Below are positions 23,894-48,900 of a stretch of 64,000 nucleotides of DNA, piece by piece. Source of the DNA: Lagopus muta (Eukaryota; Chordata; Aves; Galliformes; Phasianidae); the NCBI RefSeq assembly GCF_023343835.1, contig NC_064437.1:5594001-5658000 (forward strand), written 5' to 3'. The notes beneath the pieces are model-generated. The model was not told the origin of the DNA. It did not search any database and saw nothing but the letters and a program-made list of their open reading frames with translations. The translations under genes were made by a program, and so were the position numbers. How positions within the stretch are numbered: the stretch's first letter is position 1; every line of letters begins with the position of its first letter.

Positions 23894-24418
23894 GTGAGCG
23901 GGGCTGCGGTCCCTGAGGGCAGCGGGCGGGCGGCTGGCTGGCTGGCTGGGTTGCTCGTTCTGTGAGGGCGCTTCGGGGTCTCTGCGGGTTCGACCCCGTC
24001 CGGCGCCATGGCCACGCGGGCTGTTTGGCAGTAGGAAAACAACCATGGGGACGGCGTCTCTGAGGCCAAAAAAAGAAGAGGGAGGGGAGATGAAGTGTGC
24101 GCGACTGTTTCACCCGCCGCGTTCGTGGGAGATGGGCGAAAACCAGCGAGGAGAAGCGCTCAAACGGCCTTCTGTGTGTGAGGGCATTGTCAGGGAAAAG
24201 GGGGCCCTCAGGGCGGGTTTAACCCCGGGGGTTTAACGCGAGCGGCGGGCGGGGACTGAGGTTGGGAGCTGGGGCTACGTCTTAATCTGCAACACTTGGG
24301 GGAACCGGGGACTGACGGCCATTCCCGCGGTTTGGAAAACTTGATTGTTGTACCCTCTTATTTTTAAGCTATAAGCGATAATTGCTCGTTTATGTGCTTA
24401 TTCTTTTCCTCAGGAATC

Positions 24419-38569
<14,151 letters not shown>

Positions 38570-38701
38570 GGCAATAGAGATTTTATTTCTATATCTGTAC
38601 AAATATTTTAAAGATGGTCTATTTTATTTTTTTTAAGTACTGATAAAATAGTAGGTTGTATTTTTAAATATTTTTGTGTGGTGTATCAAAGCACTTTGTA
38701 C

Positions 38702-38707
38702 AATAAA
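38702..38707 (+). terminator. ORC1: Poly(A) signal AATAAA for ORC1
   Basis: AATAAA lies 133 bases after the ORC1 stop, implying a very short 3' UTR. Confidence 0.85.
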
Positions 38708-38719
38708 GAACTTGCTTTG

Positions 38720-39139
38720 GAGCATTTTAAATACTTGAAATGAAACAATCTGTTTCAAAAGCACTGTTGGTAAGCAGTCCCCTTCCAACTGAGGTGTGTG
38801 AGCTGGAATTGATTACTGGCATCAGTGTTTCTCAGCTTATCCGTGTGGAGCTGCTTCTGTTGTGACCAGCCCTGTTGTTGTGGCATTAGTTTTTCTGTTG
38901 AGTACAAAAGATGCGTTTGAGGTATCCTTAAATCTTTGTGTCTTGAAAGTGAACTTTACATCTGTTCAATTAGTTGCATGACGGATTAATTGCTACCAGG
39001 GAGCTACACGTGTGACTGATGGCTTTTGTTGCTTTTAATCAACTTTGTGTATGTTAGCCGTTGAGAATTGCTTTAAAGAAATAACCTCAGCCATCTGCCT
39101 GAAACTTGCCTTCAACCTGACACTGCTCCCAGGCCCGTA
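38720..39139. other. ORC1-CC2D1B intergenic DNA
   Basis: About 400 bp of AT-rich sequence between the ORC1 poly(A) signal and the CC2D1B CpG island. I see no feature in it. Confidence 0.75.
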
Positions 39140-39960
39140 TCCAAGGGCTGGAGACGGGGCGGCTTGAGAACTGCGTTCGTGCTGCATGAATAAAACGTGC
39201 CCCGGCTTAAGCTGCAGCTGGTAGCACCCTTCGCCCGCCTCACCTGTCGGCTGTTAGAAATCAACGCGCCCAGCCCGCACCTCGCGGTACCCGGCAGGCC
39301 GCGGCTGTACGGCGCTGCCCGCCCCGCTCCCGGCACTGCTCCCGGCCCCGCCCACCGCGCAGGCGCACCGCCGTCCCGGAGCTGCGGCCCAGGCGTCCCC
39401 GGGCCGGGCGGGCCGCGTGCTGGGGGCGGCGGAGCGAGGCGGAGGTGGGCCGGGTGCCGAGCCGGGACGGGAGGCGGCGGTCACTTACTAAGCGGCGCTC
39501 GGCCCGTCGCCTCCGCCGGCTCCTCCCTGCGCCGAGGGGAGCGGGGCAGCGCCGCCGCTTCGCCCGCCTCCGGGCGGGGCTCCCGCGGGCACGAAGCGCG
39601 GCAGGGGACCGGCGGCCGTTGCTCGGGGTCGCGGCCCGCTCCGGCTCGCTGGCGCTGCCTTGAGGCTGCCGGGCGCGCTGACGCCGCGCTCCTTGTTTGT
39701 GCTCGGCCCTTAGGGACGCGGCGCTGAGGTCCGCCGGCGGCATGCTGGGCAGGAGGCACAAGAAAAGCCCTCAGGCCAAGGGCCGGGGAGCCGCGGTGGC
39801 GAAGCAGGTGAGGAAGGCGAAGGGCCGGGGTGCCGCGGGTAGGGCGGCCCGCTCAGACCTCGCTGCTGTCCTGCGGGAGGCTCGGATCTACTTCCAGTTG
39901 CCTATGGGTTGTTTTGTGCTTCCTCCTTTAGTGCCTTCTTCCTAAAGCAACGCGACGGGC
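39140..39960 (+). promoter_or_regulatory. CC2D1B: CpG-island promoter of CC2D1B
   Basis: Very GC- and CpG-rich block spanning the first coding exon (ATG at 39742), with several GC boxes such as GGGCGGG and GGGGCGG. No TATA box is evident. It drives the plus strand. ORC1 ends just upstream, so there is no divergent partner. Confidence 0.85.
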
Positions 39961-42900
39961 AGCGTGAATGGAGTACGGCCTTGCGAGGAAGCCGCCGTGC
40001 TGTCACACTGTAATCTCTGTAGCAGACCTTATGACTCACACTTAGGGTAGTTTCCTAATCACTTGTTTTGAGGTTTAATCATAAATTCAGTCTCTATGTT
40101 GAATTTCTTCTCATACCTGTAAAAGCAGACGAGTAAGACTAGAATATTAAGTAACAAATTCAGGGGCAGAGATGGGAAAACAGTAAAGCAACAGTTTATT
40201 TCCTTCTGTGAGGTTATTCTTCCTTTAACAAATGGACTGATTAGCTGCTGTCACTGCTCAGTAGCTGTTGCTTAATCATTGAGAGCTTAGGTGTGCCTGC
40301 AAGTTGGTTCTGTTTGTACTCGTTTCATTTGGATGTAGTTTCAGAAGTCTTGATGAGGGAGGCATGAATCTGGTAATGGTTAGCAGGCTTGGGAAGTTCA
40401 GAAAAGCATAAAGAAATAAATTTGACCAAGGCAACATTGTGGGTATGGAAATGGAAGTGGTGGAAGAGAGAGAGCGCTCATTGAAGTTCCAAAATAAGTT
40501 AGATCTAGAATGGAAGCTGATTAAGCTTTGGAGGAATAGCTGATGCAAAAATAGGGAAATAGAAGAGATTGAAATGGGATCTTAGGTAAGTTACTCTGTT
40601 CTGCTGGAACCAGTATCCTTAAACCAGAGGCAGAATGGTTCTGTTAGAGATCTATGAAGTCACTTTTGCTCTAATACAATCGTTTGTATTTCTCAGTTAG
40701 AGGAGTAGCGTTTAATTACATTTTTTTAAGGAAGGGAAAACATAAGTGATGGAAATATCTTTCCTTCTCCCTAAAAAAGGAAAAAAAAATCTGACTAAAA
40801 ACTGTTTTACCAGTTTGTATTTCTATATGGTTACAGCTTACAGCTTGGATTATTTCCTGAATATGCTAAGGGCTTGTTCGCTTGCAAATGATGCGACTTT
40901 AGCTATTTCTGAACCATATGAGGGTATTAAAGAAATGCTTGAAGAAGTTGGAGAAAGCCAAAACCATGCACTTGTTGCAGTAACTTCATTGAAAATGTGC
41001 CTTGCAGATCAGATTGAGGACTCAGAGCTAGAACTGCTGGATTCTGTTCTTGACTTCTTTGCTATGCTTGTAGCACAGTAATCATCAGTTTTTCATGCTG
41101 ATAACATACGTCTGTCTATTCTGTTGAAGTTGAGTCTTTAGATCACTGTTATAGATGTTTCCTGATTAAATCTTGTTTAGACCTTTCCATTCTATACAAG
41201 CCTACAAATGAATTGGTTTACAGAATCACAGAATCACAGAATTGTAAGGGTTGGAAGGGACCTCCAGAGATCCTCGAGTCCAACCCCCCTGCCAAAGCAG
41301 GTTCCCTACAGCAGGTCGCACAGGTCGGCATCCAGGCAGGTCTTGAACATCTCCAGAGAAGGAGACTCCACCACCTCCCTGGGCAGCCTGTTCCAGTGCT
41401 CCGTCACCTCACTGTAAAGAAGTTCTTGCGCACATTGGTGCAGAACTCCCTATGCTGCAGTTTGCAGCCGTTTCCCCTTGTCCTGTCTCCACTCACCACT
41501 GAAAACAGTCCAGCCTCGCCATTCTGCCCCCCACACCTTAGATATTTATAGACCTGGATCAGGTCCCCTCTCAGTCTCCTTTTCTCAAGGCTGAACAGAC
41601 CCAGTTCACTCAGCCTTTCCTCATAGGAGAGATGCTCCAGGCCCTTCACCATCTTCGTGGCCCTCCGCTGGACTCTTTCCAAGAGATCCCTGTCTTTTTT
41701 GTACTGGGGAGCCCAGAACTGGACGCAGTACTCCAGATGAGGCCTTACCAGGGCAGAGTAGAGGGGGAGGATCACCTCCTTTGACCTGCTGGCCACGCTC
41801 CTTTTAATGCACCCCAGGATGCCATTGGCCTTTTTGGCCACAAGGGCACACTGCTGGCTCATGGCCAACCTGCGGTCCACCAGGACACCCAGGTCCCTTT
41901 CCACAGAGCTCCCCTCCAGCAGCTCATCCCCCAACCTGTACTGGTGCATGGAATTATTCCTCCCCAGATGCAAGACTCTACACTTGCTTTTGTTAAACCT
42001 CATCCGGTTTCTTTCTGCCCAGCTCTCCAGCCTGCCCAGGTCTTGCTGAATGGCAGCACAGCCTTCAGGCGTGTCAGCCAATCCTCCCAACTTCGTATCA
42101 TCAGCAAACTTGCTGAGGGTGGCCATTATCCCCTCATCAAGGTCATTGATGAAGATGTTGAACAAGACCGGACCCAGCACAGATCCCTGAGGAACACCGC
42201 TGGTTACAGGCCTCCAACCTGTACTGCACCACCAACAACGACCCTCTGTGCTCTGCCAGTCAGCCAGTTCTCAACCCACCTCACTGTCCACTCATCTATC
42301 CCACACTTCCTCAGCTTTGTTATAAGGATGTCGTGGGGGACAGTATCAAATGCCTTGCTGAAATCAAGGTAGACTACATCCACTGCTCTCCCCCTATCCA
42401 CCCAGCCAGAGACAACATCATAGAAGGCTACCAGGTTGGTCAAGCACGACCTCCCCCTTGTGAACCCGTGCTGACTACTCCTGATAACCTCCTCTTCTTC
42501 CAGTAACTTCATTGAAAATGAAGTTTAGTTTTATAGAAGATGGAAGCAGGCAGGGAGTTCATCTGTCAGTTCAGTACCTTACTGAATGTCAAGGGTAGGA
42601 CCATGGCTAGCAAACATACAGCTGCTGCTTTGTTCCTGATCCTTGCACTCAGTGTTTCTCAGCTGTCTTACCACCTTCTTTGGGGTTATAAAAGAGCCAA
42701 CAGTACCTTTGCTCCTACAGGATTAAAAAATAAAAGTTGTTATTACCAAATAGCACTAGTTGAAAAGCTGACAGCCAGCTTCAACCCTTGGCAGCACTGC
42801 AGATCCTCCAAGTCAGGGGAAGATTGTTAATTTTTGTAATAATGGTAGCTTGTTTTTTATTCTAATGCTAGAAAGGAGTTGAGCTGCTACCTGCTTGGCT

Positions 42901-45900
42901 TTGTGAAGATCAGTGCACCAACAGGGCTTTGTGCTTTGAAAAAATCTCAGAAAAGCTGCTCTGTGTGCCTCACATGATGAATGGAATTCAGCTAATTGGT
43001 GTTTATTAGAAATAAATCATTCACAGTCTTTACATCAAGAACACTTTTGTTCCTGGGTCAGATAGATGCTTCAGCAATAGAGCAGTTGTGTCAAAATGGC
43101 ATTTTAGAATAGCATCTTTCAGATTAAGATTTCAGAGATCTCTGATATTTATGTTTTTTGGTGTGCTTTGCAAAATTTAAAAGCAGTCTTCTGTCGCATT
43201 CTGAGTACTGTTAATAGTCTTCCCTGAGGTGCTGTCACTTAACTACAGTGCTAATCTATTTTGAACACTTGTTTTTCCCAGTATTACTTAGACATTGGTC
43301 ATGTTTCTGTGTGTACGTTGCCTTTTTTTGGTTGTTTATGTCCTGAGTTAATGAGGTAGAAGATAGTTCTGCATATGTAAATGTAGCTTGTTCCAAAAGA
43401 CAAGGGTGAAGTCTCTGCTGTGCACGTCAGACCTGTATTTGTGAATGGTGATTAAATTTTTCTTTAACCTAGTTGTTACAGGAGCTACCCTGAACTTCCT
43501 TGATGATATCTGCTTAATGGGGCTCAGTATAACAGGCATCATTTGGTCTGGTTGTGGCAAGCTATTAGAATTTATTTTTGGAAATCATTGATAATGTAGA
43601 GTTTCTAGAGGGAGTATTCATTGCTTATTAAGATTTGTGTACTGCTTTTCAGTCACGAATGCCTTGTGTGTGTTATTTTGGTGATGAAGTGATGTTATAG
43701 TTGGCTTTAAAAAAAAAAGAAAAAGAAAAAATGTTTAGCTAATCTATGCAGTGTGATGTTTTTGAGTGTCATTCCTTTCTCACAGCACAACTTTTTTTCT
43801 TTCCCTTGGCTCCAGCTGGGGCTGTTTGTAGATTTCAATCCTGAAGAGATGCTGCTGGGTGCAGAGGAAGGTGGGGATGATGGTGACCTAGAAGCAGAGC
43901 TTGCTGCTATCACAGGAGCAAAGGTGAAAGAAGGGAAAACCAAACCAAAAGGAAAAAGTAAGTCTGAGTCTCAGGATTTTATCTACTGACAACCTGAATA
44001 ATTTTTTAAAGATTTATTTACAACTCATTGCTTTATCTGAAAAGTTTTTGCACCACTTGTAGAAGCTGTATTCACTTTAAAAGGTTACAGTTGTTGATGC
44101 AAAAATGTGTGAGAAATTTGTCTGTGTTCTTGTTAACATGGGGAAATCATATATGATGGCTAGCTAATGTAATAAAGACTAAATAAAGGCCTGCTTGTTA
44201 ATTTAGTGCATGGAGTCATAACATGTGGTGGTAGGTGCTAGATGAGTTTAAAATAGGAATCATGTTTCTTGTGCAGGCTGGATTGATCGGTTGTTCTTTT
44301 GTTTAGAGTGAATTTACTGAATAAGCCTTATATTCTTAGTCACTTGGATACTGTAACTAAAACAAAATATTCTAGGAGAGAGATTCTGGAAGCGTTGGAG
44401 TTACTGGAAGGATCTGGTAACTTGTGTTATTCAGGAGGTTTAGTGTTTCTTGGAAAATATAGTTGTTATTGTTAATATTTTACAAATCTACTGCTAATCT
44501 GTCTAATTGTGTTTACTTACAGCTGTGCAATGTTTTATAGGTATTTTGTAAGCTACTGTCAAGATTGTTGCAGAGTAGGGCAGTTTGCACGTGGGCAAGC
44601 TCTGCTGCCAAATTAGTATGTTTTTTGGAGGGGCAGGGTGAGCTGGTTCAGGAAACACAGCTATAAAAACAAACTTCTCTTGTTGTGCTAGGTTTTCAGC
44701 TGAAACACTTCCTTGGTCTGGTCACCTGCCTGCGTGAACACTGCTGTGCTTACAAGGGAGAGGATAGCTGAGCACGTGGTGCAGTAACTGACTCCTAGAT
44801 TCATATTCTAGAGCTGTGATAGGTAGGGAAGAAGTGATCTGTCTACCTTGAGGTTGCAGGCAGCAAAATCTGTACTGTCGCAACATCTCAAGTACAGAAA
44901 TCTCTGCTATCTGCAACCATAAATGTCAGTTGGTCAGCTACTGAGATGCTTGAAATTCTAGCCTCAACTTGCCATACTGGGTTGGACTGGAACCAGCTAT
45001 CCAGGGAAGCTTAGTTGATGCTTTCTCTGTCGAGGGGCTTCAGGTAAGGGATAATCTGACCCTTGAAGTGCAGCCACTTGCCTGCTGTCCTGATTGCAGT
45101 TTTGCTGTAGGTCACATAGACTGGCAGTGTGTTTGATAGAGGTACTACAGCACTGATAGAGTAACTTAAATCCTTGAAGCAGAATGAACTTTGGGTTAAT
45201 TTTCATCTGATTCAGCAAATTCAGGGGAGGGGTGTGATCTCTTTTAGTTCCATTTACAAGGCCAGATTGGATGGGGCCCTGGGCACCTTGGTCTGGTATT
45301 AAATGAGGAGGTTGGAGGCCCTGCATGTGGCAGCGGGGTTGGAGATTTACGGTCCTTGAGGGTCCCTTCCAAAACTGGCCATTCTGTGGCAAAGTGAGAC
45401 ACATGTCTGCATAGGGGAGTATCAGAGTCATTTGTGTGGACAGTTGGTATTTGTGTGCAGTTATCTCCACTTCTGAGAATGTGTGGAGGAAGTGAATAGT
45501 TGAGGAGGTTTCAGTTAAGCATGGTATGAAGTAAAGGTGAGAACTTGGCAAGGAAGAGCTCAGAAGAATTCTCAGGGTGAAGATCAGGAGCCTGGAGAAA
45601 AGTGACAGCACAGTGTAGCAGTAATGATATGGAAAGAGGGAAATCTCAGGGAATGAGATGACAATGCATAAAATGCAGAAGTTTAGTTAGGAAGGTGGAA
45701 GAAAGTGTTTTTCCTGATTTGTATAGCAGATCTCTGGCCTGCTCTTGCTTTTGGGCTGAAGAGGAGAATCAAGTTTCAGCAAGTTTATTGCATTGATTCT
45801 GTGTCAGAAGAGGGCCAGGCTGGGTTTTAGAAAAAGGTTCTGTACCAGAGGACAGTGGGCATGGAACAGGCTCCCCAGGGCATGGCTCTGAGCTGCTGGA

Positions 45901-48900
45901 GCTCAGGGAATGTTTGAACAGTGCTCTCAAACAAAGGGTTTGTGTTTTGGGATGTTCTGAGTGGGGCCAGGGGTTGGACTCAGTGATCCTGGCGGGTCCC
46001 TTCTAACTCAGAATACTCTATGAAAATGTGAACAAAAATTTTCAAAGCAGGAGTGCTGAGATTCAGTGTCTGCATCTCATCCATCTAACTGCTGAAGCTG
46101 CCTCTCTTTGTGAGCTAACTTGATCAAATCCATGCGTGCAGGTCCTTGGGAGCTGGGGTACTTTACCTCGACCGAGTTCAATATCAGGGAGAGTAGAATT
46201 GGGAAAGAAGTGGGAAAAATAAATAGTTTGTTGTTACTTTGGATCAGCTATGGAGTGTTTCTGTTCCATAGAGAATCAGAATTTAATCTTTCAACCAAAG
46301 TTATACCACCAATAAATTACATCTTGTTACGGGTAAACTGATGTGAGGTAAAGGATGCAGAACAGAAAGATCTGATAAGGCTGCCAAGACGAGACTTTGT
46401 TAACATGCACAATCATGTCATAAATACCTTTTATAAGTATCTGTCATGAGCTTAAAACTAGTTCAGATGTTTATTCCTACTGGGAACAAAGGCTGCTTCA
46501 GTAATTTCCTTTCATGGATAGAAGCATGTAGTTGGATTTATTCATGGATGGTTTATATTAATTTGTTCTTGTGACACCATTGTATTTTATCTTAACCTGA
46601 GGAATACAGTTTTGACAAAACATCTAAAAATAGCCAGTATGATTTTCTGATTTTTCTGTGGAAAATTGAAATCTTACATGATGACACTGTAATTATTGCT
46701 AGTTATTTCTGTAAGTAATCTCGCAGGGATATTTATCTTAAATCAGCCTAGGAACTTAACTAGAGACTTCTAGTAATTTTTCCCTGAGCCACTTGTTTCA
46801 TCTAGACCTACCTGTTTGTCTTCCTCAGTCTTAAACATCAGTACTGTGCAAACCTGGCACAGCATTTTTCTCTTCTATGTTTTCTGAGCACTGTTGTGTT
46901 CCACCATATATACTTGTTTATTGTGGTGCTCATCATTTTGCAGTTCAGGCTCCTTGTTTTAATGAGGAGCCAGGCTATCAGATGCAGTCATTGTGTTGTT
47001 GCCCACCTTGGCTGTCACTTCCAGAAATGCTGTCACAGCTTTTCTTTTTCTGAGATGTTCATTTCCCCAGTGTTTGCCCTTTATCCATGAGTATACCCTC
47101 ATTTACCTGTGACTCTTGTCAAACATACAGAGGAAGCAAAGTCACTGCTGTCTTTCAGCCAGTAGATACACCTTCAGAATTTGTATTCAATGACTGCATA
47201 ACTGTTGTCCAGGGCTTATATCTCTTTGTGGTTTCTTTTGCAGCTCCTCTGCCCATGGATCATATTGAAAAGATGGCTGCAGAGTGCATGAAGGACCTGA
47301 ATGAAGATGAGGAGGAAGCAGAGGATGAAGACTTGGAGAAAGATACAGATCTGTTGGTATGTACAACTTCGTTAGCAAGAAGTTTTAGCGTGCAAAATAT
47401 TCCATACAGGGATACAAGGTTTTGCAGGGGTTTCACACACTGCACAACACAGTTTCCTAGCTAACATTATATCACTTCTGCTCTTCTGTTTGAAGAGTTA
47501 ATCATGTGAAACCCCTCCCTCCCCTCAGGAGAAGGAAGGGGAAGAAAACCTGATTGAGATAGGAGAAAGTAATTTATTAAAAGGACTGTGAGATAATACA
47601 GAGAGAGTCAAATCAAGTCTTTATTGGCAACCCTCACCAACTGGCTTCCTGGAAAAGATGACAGATTAACTTTTCACACCACAACACATTCAAATGTGTG
47701 ATAGTCTGAGAGGAATAGGAGAACAGTGAGAATCCCTTTCTGTGTCAGATGGTGCAGAAAAGGATCAAACGTTCTCCTTAGAGTGATGTGCATGACTGTT
47801 TTGCTATTGCTTGAAGTAATGCTTGTCCTGAGAGGCAGATGCCAAATAACTCCTTTTTGACTTTTTGGAAAGGAGTGTTAGGCAGCATTTTTAACATCCA
47901 GTGTTAAAGGATGATTTTCTGAAGTTTCATAGGTTTTAATGATGTTTTGAAAGTGCTCCTCTAGCTTCAGATCTTTAACCACAATCTTGTGTGGTGATCC
48001 TTGAGCTGCAGTCTGGTTTTTAGTATCTGGCTTTTCATTGTGGATACAAGTGGAATTAATGGAAGCAATTTCTTTAAAATAAATACAGAAGTGTCTGAGA
48101 TATGAGATGTTAAGATTCTCTGTGTTTAAGGTCCATCCAAAGGAACTGGAGAGTTCAGTTGTTTTGTGTTTTGGGGCAGTAGAAAATTTTGAAGAACTGT
48201 TGACTTTTGCTTCAGGCAGAATTGCAAGAAGTTCTGGGGGTGGAAGGTGAGACAGGAAGCTGTGAGGATGAAACAAGAACAATGGAGCAGTCTGTAGCTG
48301 AAGCAGAAAATGAGCAACCTGAACTGCAACCACAGGTAGGAGAGAGCTTTATGTTTCTGACAGTTTTGCTGAATCACTTTCATGATAAACATTAGCACAA
48401 GGGTAACAAATGAGAGAGAGACCCATTTGTCCTCGAGGGAAGGAAAAACTATTGCAGTCTTCTCTGCGGGAACCAGTGCTGTGTTTATAGAGTTGAATGA
48501 TTGCTTTTTGTTTTGTTCCAAGGATGCCTTTCAGTATAAGCATAGAATCAAGGAGGTAAACAGAATCCAGCATGCCTTACACCTCATTTTGCATACGAGC
48601 ATGTAAATAGCTGTTCAATTCTAAAGTTTGTGACTTCCTTCTCTGACCATTAAGCTGTGAGGTGAGATAGTGAGACCTGTTGTAACTCAGTATCTTTGAC
48701 ATCTTGGTGGATTTTATTTCTCAGTAGCCTTAGCCTCCTCAGTTCAACTTGTCAATCCTCATGTACTTAAATCCATTATTCAGTTATTGCCCTGTTTTTG
48801 TTGTGTGCTGCAGATTCCAGTGCCCTCGTGCATTGTGCCCATTAATGAGTCTGTCAGAGTTGCTCTAGAGATAATAGCAGTAATTACATCAGTAGCCACC

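Larger units (their letters stand above)
23380..24330. promoter_or_regulatory. Bidirectional CpG-island promoter, PRPF38A/ORC1
   Basis: A GC- and CpG-rich block between divergent start codons at 23569 (-) and 24419 (+). It has no TATA box that I can see. It contains ETS-type CTTCCG boxes at 23620, 23642 and 23693, a YY1-type site, a GC box (GGGGGCGGGG, 23781-23790) and an E2F site. TATA-less initiation from both strands is inferred. Confidence 0.88.
43958..47243 (+). other. CC2D1B intron 2 (3.3 kb)
   Basis: It holds two sense CR1 tails (45258-45391 and 45818-46023). The rest is intronic DNA with nothing else recognised. Confidence 0.75.

Noticed and set aside
23714-24113. Overlapping Pro/Arg/Ala-rich ORFs in the PRPF38A-ORC1 promoter
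   Set aside because: GC-rich shadow frames without any family signal.
39197-39761. Several long overlapping ORFs around the CC2D1B first exon
   Set aside because: Open frames are expected in CpG-rich DNA. Only the MLGRRHKK frame from 39742 joins in phase to later exons.
41218-42502. Functional reverse transcriptase gene
   Set aside because: The ORF is 5' truncated, frameshifted near 42205-42230 and stopped at 41404, so it is a dead CR1 copy.
44997-45611. 204-codon minus-strand ORF in CC2D1B intron 2
   Set aside because: It runs antisense through a CR1 tail and low-information intron. No domain, splice or start signal supports it.
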